In this document: one piece after another, positions 47,775 through 59,492 of the stretch
Layout of the letters: every line of letters begins with the position of its first letter
Position numbering within the stretch: the first letter of the stretch is position 1
Origin: Rhododendron vialii
Taxonomy: Eukaryota > Streptophyta > Magnoliopsida > Ericales > Ericaceae
Assembly (NCBI RefSeq): GCF_030253575.1
Contig: NC_080558.1
Span: 41,731,611 to 41,795,610, forward strand
DNA length: 64,000 nucleotides
Reading direction: 5' to 3'
The notes under the pieces: model-generated
Seen by the model: the letters and a program-made list of their open reading frames with translations, nothing else
Database searches by the model: none
What the model was told of the DNA's origin: nothing
Program-made: the position numbers and the translations under genes

Positions 47775-48616
47775 GGCCCCGTTCAATTGCCAAGAAAGGA
47801 TGAGAAAATCAACTTTCTCATAACTTTTGTAGTGTTCAGTTGGCAGGAAAGTATTGGGAAATATGTTTTTAAGTTTTACTACAAGATTTACTTTCTTGCA
47901 AAAATGATCTAGCCAAAAGCATAGGATTTTGCGTCATCAGAAAAGTTTTCTCCATTGTGGGACCAAAATAATTGGCGGATAAGAAAAAAAGTGAATGACG
48001 CCAATACCAAAAAAATACGAATTAGGTTCTTAGAAAAATACTTTGAGATTTACGTAAGCAACAACAATTTCGACTACTATGGTGCTTTCTGAGATAAGTG
48101 TTCAATTTTGTTTTGTACTAACTAATTATCAATGAGTTTTTGTATCGGCAACTAACCAAGCACGGTTGTTTAACATTTGTTTATTTAGTTATTATCTGCT
48201 TATTTTTTAAACTTCATTTGTACGATTGATTATTAGAGGATGTCAATTTAAATGAAGGATTTGCATGACCATTTAGAAAATAGCAAATTGAATAAGAATT
48301 GCAAGTCGATTTTTTCATTTCATGCTAAGGCTTTGCATTAGATAAAATACATTTTCTGTATATGTTAATTTTTGAAATATGATAGCATATTATTTAGCTC
48401 TCAAAGTTACTTTTATATAAAAATAGCTATGGAAATAAAAATAAAGAAGTTTCTCATAAGTGTCTTTTTTTGGTAAACGAACCACTAAACTTCAGTTTTC
48501 CTGCAAAAAGAAATTATCAAATGAACACTCACAAGAAAATAGATTTTTTTTTTCTTTATTTAACTTTTCTTGAAAATAACTTTTCAGTACAACATTCCTG
48601 ACAATTGAACGAAGCC
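47775..48616. mobile_element. 842-bp non-autonomous Harbinger-like element
   Basis: The left end ggccccgttcaattgccaag and the right end ctgacaattgaacgaagcc are inverted copies, flanked by TTA (47772-47774 and 48617-48619). Inner blocks such as gttttactacaagatttactttcttgcaaaaa also have inverted partners. No transposase is present. Confidence 0.75.
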
Positions 48617-48763
48617 TTAGTTACTCCATGCTTAGCCCCGGTAATTACCTCGTACACGTGAGACAGAGGAACTGCGTGTACTCGATGGATTAGTCGAGAG
48701 AAAAAGTTTCATACACCCTTGATAACCAAAACCTCTTGATTAGAACCAAAATGCCTGGTACAA

Positions 48764-49114
48764 CAGCTTTCTACACAGACAATGCATACAGCGTCCATTT
48801 GGGCTCGTCTTGGGTCCAACAAAGATAATCGGAGTCGCTCATTTTGTTCAATATATTTTGCTTAAGGTCTCTGTAAAAAATCAGCTCCATCCGACATCGA
48901 TAAGAGCGTTTGCGAAGCATTCAAAATTGCTTTAAAAAATTTTCAAAGCAATTTTGGACGCTTCACAAACGCTCTTATCGATATCGGATGGAGCTGATTT
49001 TTTGCAGAGACCTTAAGCAAAATATATTGAACAAAATGAGCGGTTCCAATTATCTTTGTTGGATCCGATAAGAGCCCAAACGAAAAATATACTCGCTATC
49101 TGTGCAGAAAGCTC
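48764..49114. mobile_element. 351-bp foldback element
   Basis: Arms of roughly 160 bases are nearly perfect inverted copies: aatatattttgcttaaggtc, tgtaaaaaatcagctccatc and gataagagcgtttg appear inverted as caaacgctcttatc, gatggagctgattttt and gaccttaagcaaaatatatt. The outer ends (cagctttctacacagac, ctgtgcagaaagctctg) pair more weakly. It lies between copies A and B of the zinc-finger array. Confidence 0.88.
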
Positions 49115-49818
49115 TGTACTTGTAGCAGCATTGGGATAATTCATTACCCCGGGCATTCATAACATAATCAAAATGAACACTGCTATTGGTACCGGTACTG
49201 ATGAGATTGATATTTTAGGGTACCTACGGATATGCGGGCCCATTCCAAAATTCGCATCGGAGCCGTTGAATACATTCATACTCCATACCCACTCCTACTA
49301 GGCTACTACGTTACTACCAGTGTTTCTCCATTCCAAAACCCCGACTACCCTTTCGCTGTGTGATCCTCAGCCCCCATAGACGTCTTTCCATATTTTCTCT
49401 CAGGCGAAAAAAATGGAAAACGATTACATTTGAGAACCCATCAAGAATTGCAAGCAGGTTCGCGCCAAGAACAAGAATCGCAAGGTTCGTGCCAAGAAAA
49501 CCCATATCTCTCTTTCGCCTCATCGTGCAAAATGATCATTTTTACTGTGCTTTCCCCTCATGCAGTAGATATACGCGTGTCGGTTTACATGTTTGGAGTA
49601 TCCAGGGTTGTGGGTTTTGATTTTCTTGGGCTGTCTATGATCAGGTGTTTGCCAAGAAGTTCCAAAGATGAGTGACATTTTGGGGAACACGTTAACCCAT
49701 CAAGAATTGCAAGGTTCGCACCAAGAAAACCCATATCTCTCTTTCGTCTCATCGTGCAATGATCATCCTTACTGTGTTTTCCTCTCATGCATAATAGATG
49801 TACGCGTGTCGGTTTATA

Positions 49819-50039
49819 CAGGGGCAACTCCACGATTTTAATTGAGTGATGACAAAAAAACATAAAGAAAATTTGTGTAGATAAAGCGCAAATTTAAGTG
49901 ATTTTAGTACTTATTTTGGCTACGTAAGAATAATTCAGTGCCGACAGCCATACAGAAAAATCAAATTGTTGGAAAAAGATATAAAAATTTATTGAATTGT
50001 TTGATTGAAACCCCTTGGTATATGGTGGAGCAGCCCATG
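49819..50039. mobile_element. 221-bp hAT-like element in copy B
   Basis: ggtttata flanks both sides (49811-49818 and 50040-50047). Termini caggggcaactccacg and, read inverted, catgggctgctccacc agree at 12 of 16 positions. An 8-bp duplication and CA-G termini fit a non-autonomous hAT element. Removing it restores sequence matching intron 1 of copy C. Confidence 0.85.
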
Positions 50040-51904
50040 GGTTTATATGTGTCGAGTATCCATGGTTGTGGGTTTTGATTTTGTGGAATGTCTATCAGGT
50101 GCTTGTCAAGAAGTTCCAAAGATGAGTGAAATCTTGGGGAACGCACTTGATGAGAAGGAGTTAATTGTTACCAGAGAAATGGAGAAGAAGAGGATCAGAG
50201 AAGAGATCAAAGAGTCAGGGTTGTCGCGCAGGCGGGAGTTAGAAGCCAAGGTCGTTAGGGAAATGATGATGGCGGGGGAGTTAGAAGCCGAAATCGCTTG
50301 TGACATCTTGGGGAACGTACTTGATGAGAGGGAGTTGATGAGTGCCAAAGAATTGGAGAAGAAGAGGATCAGAGAAGAGATCAAGACGTCAGGGTTGTCG
50401 CGCAGGCAGGAGTTAGAAGCCGAAGTCGCTAGTGACATCTTGGGGAACACACTTGACGAGAGGGAGTTGATGACTGCCAGAGAATTGGAGAAGAGGATCA
50501 GAGAAGAGATCAAGATGTCAGGGTTGTCGCGCAGGCGGGAGTTAGAAGCCGAAGTCGCTAGGGAAATGACGATGGAGGGGGTTTTTGATAGTGGTAGCGA
50601 CATCATAGGGTTTTCATTGAAGGATCATGGGTACCCAAGGGTGCAAGGCTATGGGTTTATGACAAGGAAGCAAATGCAGGGGGAGAATGATGGGAGGATG
50701 CCTGTGGTGGAGACGAAAGATGGCATACTTCTTGGTGCTTTTCCATTTCAGCGTGATCTAGAGGCAGTATTGAAGAGTAGGATGCCAATTCCTGAACCGA
50801 TCAAAAAGGTTAGTAATGGACAAGTGGATCTCGTCGGTAATGGACTAAAGCTTTCTTGTGCTTGTCATGTTTATTCTATTTGTTGTGTGTTATGAATTTT
50901 CCTTAAATCATCTGGTATGTGGTAATGAGTCCAGTGGCCTCTCTTTGTATCTACTGCACGGTATCTGTCATTTGCTTGTAAGTTGCAACTATCTCCTAAT
51001 GTGGGGTTTGTTGTTGATTACTTGAAAAATTAGATGAGTTATTGGGCAATGTAGCCCTTCTTGGGCGATGAGGGCAAACGATTATATATGCCAAGTTAAG
51101 ATGATTGAAGTTTATGAGGCCTAAGAAGATGATACATAGTATTCAATTGACTCGTACTATACCCTGTGACTTTGGTAACAAATATATTGCAGGATTGGAG
51201 ATGCCCTATGGTTAACTACTCAGTGTATGTTCTGTTCTGAGATTTCTTTACCCAGTGAAAGAGTGGGGAACTACTTTAGACTCCTAACTTTTATCTTATC
51301 GTGGTTTATGTAATCGTGTGTATCTTTCTATCTGCTCATTTTTATGTATGCTTACTTCCATTTCAACCTACTGTTTTTTGAGATCTTCTGTCTAAAATTT
51401 TACCTTCATTACGCAGGAGATTTTGGAGTTCTCCGAACCTTCGTTATGCTACTCTTTTATTAGTCATATTAATTCCTAATTCAACCAGGCAAACATGTGC
51501 TAAGAACTAATAGATTTACTTTTTAGAAATTATTCGAAAAGGGGCTCCTGATGTTATTCTCTCATACAGAAAGCCTCCTTTTCCTTAGACAGTAGATTAA
51601 ATATTAAAAAAAAAAATTAAAACAGCATTTTTCATCAAACACCGTTGGATCTACAAGGGGGAAATGGGCTTCCCCAATCTGTTCCATCATGCGCATGTTC
51701 TATATACTGCATGAATGCCATTGGATGTCTAATGGAGGTTCCCTTGTCTACCTTTCATCGAGCGGTTGCATCATTCACTTGCTTTAGGATATAGGCATGG
51801 TACGGGTCACACACATTTATCCAAGTTTTAAGCAAATTGGACCCTCTTATCCTTTGGTTGATGGTAGAATAAGAACATAAAGAAGCTTCGAATTTTTAGT
51901 GATG

Positions 51905-52090
51905 CCTGGGGTTCCATTTAGATGTGACCTGTGAGTTTTTTTTTTTGTTTCTGGTGTTTTGTTGGACCTTTGATGTACAGCTGTTGAGGACCTAGGCTGT
52001 TTGGCAGGCTTGGTTTGTCTATGGGCTATGCCCCTAAGAACTTGTATGTTTGGTCTTTAATGAAATGAGTACTTATCAAGGGAAAAATAT
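51905..52090 (+). mobile_element. LINE 3'-end remnant in intron 2 of copy B
   Basis: Sequence such as ctggtgttttgttggacctt, followed by aacttgtatgtttggtctttaatgaaatgagtacttatcaa and an A-rich end, resembles the 3' end of plant L1-type LINEs. The same remnant occurs at 61140-61395 in copy C but not in copy A. Confidence 0.65.
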
Positions 52091-53802
52091 ATATATAGAA
52101 GAAGACGGCGCTTAGAGTTTCTGCCACACACAAAAATACAAAGACAGAAAAAAAAAGAGTTTCTCGTACTGTCGATTCCTATTTTGAGACTATTCTAACA
52201 CTTCTATTCGCCACCATCTTTAGTTTAAATTCTAGATTTCTTGACAGAATATCATTTGCTCAATTAACCTAATATGTTCTTTCGTTACGATGCACCAAAT
52301 ATGCGAGTACCTTTTTTTTTTTTTGTGGAGTGGGACATGCCCTGCCATACATACCGGGCTTTTGGGTTCGTTGCAAGCCTCGTATCCAAAGAGTTGGGAT
52401 TCAAGGATATCCGATTTGATAGCCACACTTAAGTAGATTCCTTTTCATGGTGCGTCACTTGCAAACTTATGTTGGAAAAATCATATATGCATCGAAGTGC
52501 ATGGATTCCTAATATTTAACTCAGTTTTTGTGGTCTAAATATACTTAGAACCTAGTGGGATTTCATAATTTCTACCCTTGCATTGTGCAATGTCCAATCT
52601 GATTTGCCATTTCCACATACCACATCGGACTGAGAAGAATATACGAGATTCTAGTTACTAATAAAACCTAGGTCCTTTAATCTGCATGAGACAAAGTGAG
52701 ATTACATATGAAGACTCGATCTGTATTCTGCTGCCCCTCCCCCACATCATGATTATCTTCGTTTATTTATCTACCTTTTCAAAGCAATTCGTTTCATGGT
52801 TACTGCATATTATTTTGCTGCAGGCTAAGCCTTTTCCCTTGGTCAATTTGAGTAAAAACAAGTTACGGAAAGAGTGGAGATGTGCTCTGTGTCAGTTCAA
52901 TGCCTCATCTGAGCATGAACTGAATGACCACTTACGAGGAAGGAAGCACAAAGCGAAGGAGAAAGCAATAGCAGAAACCACTAAACCAGTGATCGAAAAT
53001 ACTGACAATTCTGAGGCATTGGTGGAGGAAGCCGAATATTCAAGTCAACTGGGAATGAACCTAGTATGAGCTTCGCTTTTCATATTTTTCTCCCTTGCAT
53101 TTTGCAATTTACAATCTGATTTGCCATTTCCACGTACCACCTCGGACTGAGAAGAATATACAAGATTCTAGTTAGTAGTTACTAATAAAACCTAGGTCTT
53201 TTAATCTGCATGAGACTAGTGAGATACATAAGAAGACTCGATCTGTACTCTGCTGCCCCTCCCCCACATCATGATTATCTTCACTTATTTATCTATATCT
53301 TTTTAAGTAACTTGTTTCGTGGTTACAGCGTATTATTTTGCTGCAGGCTAAGCCTTTAGACTCAGGCGTTTCTGGGGTAAAGCGAAAATCTGAAGCACCA
53401 CTATCTGAATTTGTCAACGATACGCCCCCACTCAATTTGAGTAAAAAGTTACAGAAACTGTCGAGTTGTTCTCTGTGTCAGGTCGCTGTCACATCTGAGC
53501 TCGAGATGAAGCGCCACTTACAAGGAAGGAAGCACAAAGCGAAGGAAAAGGCAATAGCAGAAGCCACTAAACCACTGACCAAAAATGCTGACAATTCTGA
53601 GGCATTGGTGGAGCAAGCTGAATATTCAAATGAACAAGAAATGAATGATGTCAATTCGGTTGCTTGTGGATTGAAGCTGTATGGCGAATTGAAGAACGCG
53701 AATGATGGTGCTGAAGTGAGTGAAAATGAGATCACTACAGATCCAAATAATGAATTCGAATTCGGGTGCAACAAAATAATGAATTTGATCTCTATGGTTT
53801 GA

Positions 53803-54816
53803 TAGAGATCGGATTTATGGGCTTGGGATTTTCTATTCACCAGTCATTTGGTAGAAATAGATGCTGTGATCCTGTTCCTTTTTTTTCCTTTTCCTGGATT
53901 CCCTCTCCTCTTATGGATGGCTTTCCTTAGTTTCCCATCTTATGTCATTCTGTCTCCTTTCTTCAGTGAAGCAATGTAGGTTTGTGTGAAATTCTGGCTA
54001 CGCCACTAAGTAGACCAAACTCATAGTGACTCGCTAGGTCCTCATCTTCAAGAATGTCAGTAATAATCAGATGAATTCCCATGGGCCTTTTGCTAAGCAA
54101 ACAGGCAAGCAAAAAATACCAAGCTCGATTCAAGATCAGTTTGTTGAGAGCTTATCAAGGCTTTAGGCCTTTCAAGTGTTTCCTTGATTGGCATCTTGCT
54201 AATCAAGGGATTGGGTTTCTGGATTGGATCTGCATAAAGTATCTGCTTGTACAAAGACAGCAACTACTTCTGAAAACAATTTTAAGAATTCTAGAATGCT
54301 AATTTCACTAGTAATACTTGTACAGAGGCGACAACTGCTTCAGAAAATTTTTATTTTTTTATTTTTATGGAATTAGCAGAGATGCAAATTAAGCAACCAA
54401 GTCTCGCCCACCTGTTGTGATTTGGGTGTTTGACCTCTAGTGCAGGCCTCTTGGGCCCTCTGTTGTGGTGTCACTCTTTAGTGGCGAGACTCTTGGGCTT
54501 ACATCAACTGGGCTGGCTCCCACATCAGGAGTTTGGGTATTGTGTGTGTGTGTGTGTGTGTTTAAAAGGTCCATTATACCTCTCCCTAGTCAGCAATTGC
54601 ATAGGTGAGTTAGTATGTAGAATTACCGTCTTGCCCTCCTTCAAAGCAGAGATGCATATTTATTTACCATCGACTATTTGCCCAAAAACTCAACACTATT
54701 GGTTTACAAATTCTAGGTTTACGATTTTTTGGCATTACCAGGTGAAACAAGCTCACTGAATTGAAAGCAGAAGTTACGCGAGTTTATTTAGCAGAAAAAT
54801 CAATCCCCATAACTTT
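53803..54816. other. Region between copy B and the cytochrome gene
   Basis: The two genes converge here, so their 3' untranslated regions lie in this stretch. A (TG)n microsatellite occupies 54541-54560. No other gene is seen. Confidence 0.45.
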
Positions 54817-55755
54817 CTAGTTTGGCCAACCTAGATCAGCCTGTGACTTCACAAACTCTGCTAAGACTTTGATTTCATCTTCCTGTAGGCGGGCTCCGAA
54901 AGTGCACTGGCCCCTTGGTGTACAGTTCTCTCCAAAACCCTGGGATAACAAAAAAAAATAGAACACATTATCTCCTTTTGCTTATATTATCTACGTAAAA
55001 ATATGTATATAAAGAGATTTAAGAAACCTTACTGGCATTCTTCCCTTGCCATAATAGGTAACGCGATATATCTCCTCTTCTGTAGCAACTCCATTTCTGC
55101 AAAATCAAGAATCATCAGAGTCGCCAAAGCAAGGAGCAGAGTCTCCTTTTGGCCATCAATGGATCTCGATTTGTGGAAGGAAGAGAAGGAGAATGGAAAA
55201 AGCAACCTAACAAATCTAAGTCTTTCCCTTTCTTTTTCTTTCCCTTTCACAACTCTAACATCCAAAGGTAGAAATGTTCCAAACTATGTGTAGTTGTGTT
55301 CCAAATGCTTTTTCATCGTCAACTTGTGTTTTGAAACCATTGCCAGATCAAAGAGTTGGACTGTGAAGTGTGAACTAATTCTCAAGGTTGGATAGCAATG
55401 GTAGATATGTTTGACTTTTATACTTTAAAATGATATGAATTATTGTGCCAGGGAATTGAACTGGGTGAGAATGTCGATATATAAATCTCAAGTACTAAAA
55501 TTTGAAATTGGATAGATTTACCTCTGTAGATCTTTTGAAAACAATGTTGCACCCTATACAAAGACAAGAAAGCTGTGGATTAGAGAAGGAAGTGATTCGA
55601 ACGCAAGGAATGGTCATCTGGGATTTTATTGGGTAAAGGACTCTCACCGGTTGTATTATGTTTCCACCTCCATCATGGCATCCAATGCAAGTTCGACGAA
55701 ACAATGTGGCTCCTCTTTGTACATCTATTTCTTGTCCAAGTGACACTGCAACATT

Positions 55756-55793
<38 letters not shown>

Positions 55794-57673
55794 AAACATG
55801 GTTTTCAAGTTATACAAGCAGCATCTATATATGAGTTTCTAACAATCTATAGTGAAGAAGGGAACTGCTTCGTTTTTTCTTACCGATGAAATAACTATCC
55901 ATATTAATGATGGCACTCCGTAATTCCTATGGAAAACTGGAAGTTAGAACCATGTTATAACGACCAAGGATATTGCCATATTAGTCTCCTACTGTGCTCT
56001 GAAGTCATGGAGACAAACTATGCAAGTGCCAACATATGTTTTCTTTTCTTTTCTTTTCTTTTTTTCGGGATAAGTGCTTCATTTTAAGCTAACAACGAAA
56101 CTGCAGAAAACAAAAGACAAACCATCTGCTAATTAGAAGCATCAAAACAGACAAAAGAAGCAAACAACTAGGCAAACTCTTAGCTAAGACAGCACCCTCT
56201 AAGATAAGCCCCATTTGACCCATAGATGTTTTAAGGCCAATACTTCTCAAGAGTGATTGGAGCATGCCGCCTTCATCTTGGACATGAAGAACAATCACTG
56301 GTATTTTCAATAAAGTGCCAGCAAATTATTAACCAATTTGACCTTTGAAAGAAACTATACCATGCAAGGATAAGCCATACACTCCCAATCTAAGCCTCGA
56401 TAATCATTTGTACATCTAGCAAAAAATTCATCTTCATTTACTGCTCATTTATCATCACTAGATTAGCATATGTAACCAGAGGTACATAAACTTTTCTTTT
56501 TTCATGATAAGGAATAAACTAATTTATTGGAAAAAGGCATCAAGGAGATGCCACCCATGTAAAATTGGAAGCTAAGAACAAAAGGCCAAAAAGCCAACAA
56601 TACCAAAAGAGGCCGAACAATCAATAGAGCCTGTACACCTCTCTAAGTCTAAACTCCAAAGGTATCTAACATGCCAAGGAATTAATCGATGGTTGGTTTA
56701 TGCTCCCTCGGCTCCCAACTCAATAAACTAGAAAGGAAAAAGACTCTTAAATTTAAGCAACGACATATTGTCCCCGTCAAAATATATACGATGCCATATC
56801 AAGCACAGCGCAATCAACTTCCAAAGCTTTGCTCTTCTTCTATCCACTGTAGCCTCATACCATGCTTGAATAAGCTCCACTACCGTCGCGGGGAAAACCC
56901 ACGACAGTGAAAATAGGTACATAAACTCTTGAACATAGTATCTACACTACCTACATTGTTTTACAACCAGTTCATCCAATTCTAACTCCAATTATGGTGC
57001 TTAGTTCTTATCCATTGTACCAATCCTACACTATTTGCACATACATAACATAGCTCTCTTCGTAAACCAAATGCCAGTGAAAACATAAACGTTCTAGGCA
57101 TTTCCATGCAAATAAGTGTTGCTATTGGCAGTGTAGTATTTTGATGAAAAAGCAACGGCAGATTTATTAGTAAGTAAATCAAACTGCAGATATTAATCCG
57201 TGAATAAGTTTAAGTGTTTCAGTTTGTTATTACCTGGGGAAATGAAGAATGGGGATAAGGCTAAGAATGCAGCCATGAGAGGTGGAGCCAAGCTCTTCAT
57301 CAACTTCACTCCTTGCTTTTGCTTTTGATCAACTGGATTCTGTACATTTCCCTTGTGCGAATCGAACCCATTAAGGTTTAGTTCGCCCATTTGCAAATTA
57401 CTTTATTCGAAATCAATGCAAATACAAAAGATATACATATAAACACACACACACACACACAAAATATGTATACTAGACGCGCAGCCACAAGCCATGGATG
57501 TACAAATGGTGTTATGCAAAAGATGGAAGGAGAAAATCTTGAGATTAATCCGTAATGGAATTTGGATTGTGAAAGTAGGAAACAGTCCAAGAGGGGAGCA
57601 AAAAAAATTCTTTTCCTGTAGACAGTTAGTTAAAGGGGTAATTTTAAAAAACTGAAAGTGTCTGTAGTAACCG

Positions 57674-57732
<59 letters not shown>

Positions 57733-57793
57733 CCTTTGTTGGGATGGAAAATACCCTGATTTTGCAACTAGGCAACAGAGATGCAAGCTCCAT
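54817..57793 (-). CDS. PETJ: Cytochrome c6A, thylakoid lumen
   Basis: Exons for the mature part: 57234-57390 (5' limit uncertain), 55648-55745, 55522-55553, 55033-55096 and 54817-54939, with GT-AG borders and matching phases. The heme site is TCIGCH in exon 55648-55745, followed by GGNIIQPGATLF. YRVTYYGKGRMPGFG supplies the Met ligand. The insertion NCTPRGQCTFG with two cysteines is the mark of plant cytochrome c6A rather than ordinary c6. The protein ends ADLGWPN. Ahead of the heme domain, LMKSLAPPLMAAFLALSPFF is a hydrophobic lumen-targeting segment. The first exon is unresolved: a candidate at 57734-57793 (MELASLLPSCKIRV...) ends in phase 0 and does not join the next exon in frame at any acceptor I could find. 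c6A is a low-potential lumen protein thought to act in thiol redox, not as a plastocyanin substitute. The gene lies antisense between array copies B and C. Confidence 0.85.
55761..55790. repeat. (AG)15 microsatellite in the cytochrome c6A intron
   Basis: Thirty bases of pure ag repeat, about 15 bases from the acceptor of exon 55648-55745, in which it is read as a CT-rich tract. Confidence 0.95.
56493..56914 (-). mobile_element. LINE 3' fragment with 13-bp target duplication
   Basis: aggtacataaact occurs on both sides (56480-56492 and 56915-56927). On the minus strand the insert encodes the tail of an L1-type ORF2 (WVFPATVVELIQAW, WKLIALCLIWHRIY), then a 3' untranslated region ending ttattccttatcatgaaaaaa. 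It is severely 5'-truncated and sits sense to the cytochrome c6A gene in its longest intron. The stretch at 56060-56330 may be another retroelement piece, but I could not assign it. Confidence 0.88.
57676..57729. repeat. (AG)27 microsatellite
   Basis: Fifty-four bases of uninterrupted ag. On the minus strand it is a CT tract that starts four bases after a possible donor site (gtacctctct) of the cytochrome c6A gene. Confidence 0.97.
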
Positions 57794-58960
57794 ATCTCTA
57801 GACTCTAGGTCTAGGTAGACTAGTACTGAATTGAATAGAACTGATAATGGAGGCAGGCAAGCAAGCAAGTAAGGTGGGGGCGTCGTCTGCTTTCCAAAGG
57901 TTTTGCTTCAGCCTTGCGTCCTCTGTGTTCTTGTGTCCGGTTTTGCTACCCCTTCGTTTATTGTTTTCTTTATCTTCTTTTTTTTTTTCCAAAATTTTCC
58001 TTCACAATTGCCACTGAGACGTTATTCAATCGGTGGTGGAGGGAAACAAATTTCAGTGCCGGGCCGAGCAGGTGTTTTATTGCAGCAGTGAAAATTTTAT
58101 AGATTTTTATTTGTGGTTGAATTGTTACGTGTTTTCGGTAGTGAATAAATTGTTAAGAAATGTCAAGTTGTTTCCGGTAGTGAAAATAAAAGTTGTTATA
58201 GGTTTGTAAGTAGAGTTATTATAATAAAAACATATTTTATTGACAACTTTTTTGTTAGTGAAAACAAAATAGTAGAATGCTGAAACTTTTTTATTAGTGA
58301 AAATAAGATGGTAGAATACGTTAAGATTTTAGTACTGTATTTTTTATTAGTGAAAACGAGACCTAAATATAGAACTCATAAATTATAATTACATAATATA
58401 GTCAAAATGATTTTTGGGGTTTTGAGTGGGGGCACGCGTGGCGAAAATCCGTCTCTGGTTGGAAGTTGGAACACAATCAGTGATCCATGTTGTATGATTA
58501 GAATCTTTTATATGCAGAATTAGGAAGTGATAAACAAGTCAAACGAGCCGATCAGGTGGTTGATCAAGCTTAATTTAAAATTTTAACAAGTTTCGAAAAT
58601 ATGTTTGAGCTTGACTTATTTATGATACGAGACAAGCTCAACCAAGCTTTTAATCATGCCAAAGAGAAGTCAATCTCAAACAACTTTTTATACTACGTCA
58701 CAAGGCAAATGGGCCGAGTAGTAGTTTGTTCAAGTTTGGTTTGAAATTTTAACAAGTTTTAAAAAATGTTCAAGATTTGGCTTGTGTATGAAGCAAACCG
58801 ATCTTGAACGCTTTAACAAACACGACTTCAAACTGGAGTAGCTTGGTTTTAATTAGCAACCCTGAATCATGTAATACCACATTGCCATAATACTCCGGAA
58901 CCACCCAATAATTGGCCCTCTATGACCGTTTATCAGGACATTGAATGAAGGCTACTGCGC
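57794..58960. other. Intergenic, 5' flank of cytochrome c6A
   Basis: No gene is seen. Around 58135-58365 the phrase ttagtgaaaa(t/c)a recurs four or five times at irregular spacing. At 58560-58810 two diverged copies of a block with ttttaacaagttt and gagcttgacttatttatga lie in tandem. Confidence 0.5.
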
Positions 58961-58991
58961 TCTCTCTCTCTCTCTCGCTCTCTCTCTCTCC
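58961..58991. repeat. (TC)n microsatellite upstream of copy C
   Basis: Thirty-one bases of tc with one tcgc interruption, just before the region that matches the 5' end of array copies A and B. Confidence 0.95.
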
Positions 58992-59238
58992 TAGACTCCT
59001 ACGTTACTACTAGTGTTCCTCCATTCCAAAACCCCACCAACCCTTTCCCTGTATGATTCTCTCCGGCGAAAAATGAAAGACGGAGACACGTGAACCCATC
59101 AAGAATTGCAATCAGGTTCGGGCCAAGAACAAGAATCGCAAGGTTTGCGCCAAGAAAACCCATCTCTCTCTTTCGTCTCATCGTGCAATTTATCATCTTT
59201 ACTGTGATTTCCTCTCCTGAATTAGATATAGGCTTGTC

Positions 59239-59402
59239 CATAGCCGGCCCGTACTTTTCAGGGCCTAAAGCGAAAGTTAAAGATTAGGCCCTTCTAGCTA
59301 AACTATTACAAAGGGTACTAAAATTGGAGGGCCCCTAAAATTTGAAAATTTTTAGGGGCCTAAATGCGGCCGCCTCTTGGGTTTAGCTCAGGGCCGACTC
59401 TG
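59239..59402. mobile_element. 164-bp hAT-like element in copy C
   Basis: Termini catagccggccc and, inverted, cagagtcggccc match at 10 of 12 bases and resemble hAT ends. The flanks gcttgtcc and gcgtgtcg are a decayed 8-bp duplication. The target is the same cgcgtgtcggt stretch beside which the copy B element sits. Confidence 0.65.
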
Positions 59403-59492
59403 CGCGTGTCGGTCTATATGCATCGAGTATCCATGGTTGTGGGTTTTGATATTGTGGACTGTCTATCAGGGGTTTGTCAAGAAGTTCCAAAG

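Larger units (their letters stand above)
49668..53802 (+). pseudogene. Zinc-finger array copy B, probably broken
   Basis: Parts in order: a chimeric first exon 49668-49713; exon 2 from 50099, with three helix repeats (units from about 50122, 50302 and 50434; LEKKRIREEI words) and the PFQRDL block; a zinc-finger exon 52824-53063 (WRCALCQFNAS...HLRGRKHKAKE); and a second from 53347 (SCSLCQVAVTS...HLQGRKHKAKE). Compared with A and C, exon 2 has one extra base near 50826 (gtggatc for gtgatc), so splicing at the usual donor leads to TAA at the next exon. Unspliced, the frame stops at 50893-50895 as a 257-aa protein from the ATG at 50122, without fingers. The terminal third finger is also lost: after GCN the sequence diverges and stops at 53800. 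The copy of exon 1 matching gene A (near 49413) has an early TGA. It is a pseudogene, or a truncated helix-only protein. Confidence 0.7.

Noticed and set aside
57403..57786. 127-codon frame rich in Leu-Ser near cytochrome c6A
   Set aside because: Most of it is a translation of the (AG)27 microsatellite and the following CA repeat; a short part may be exonic but cannot be joined in frame.
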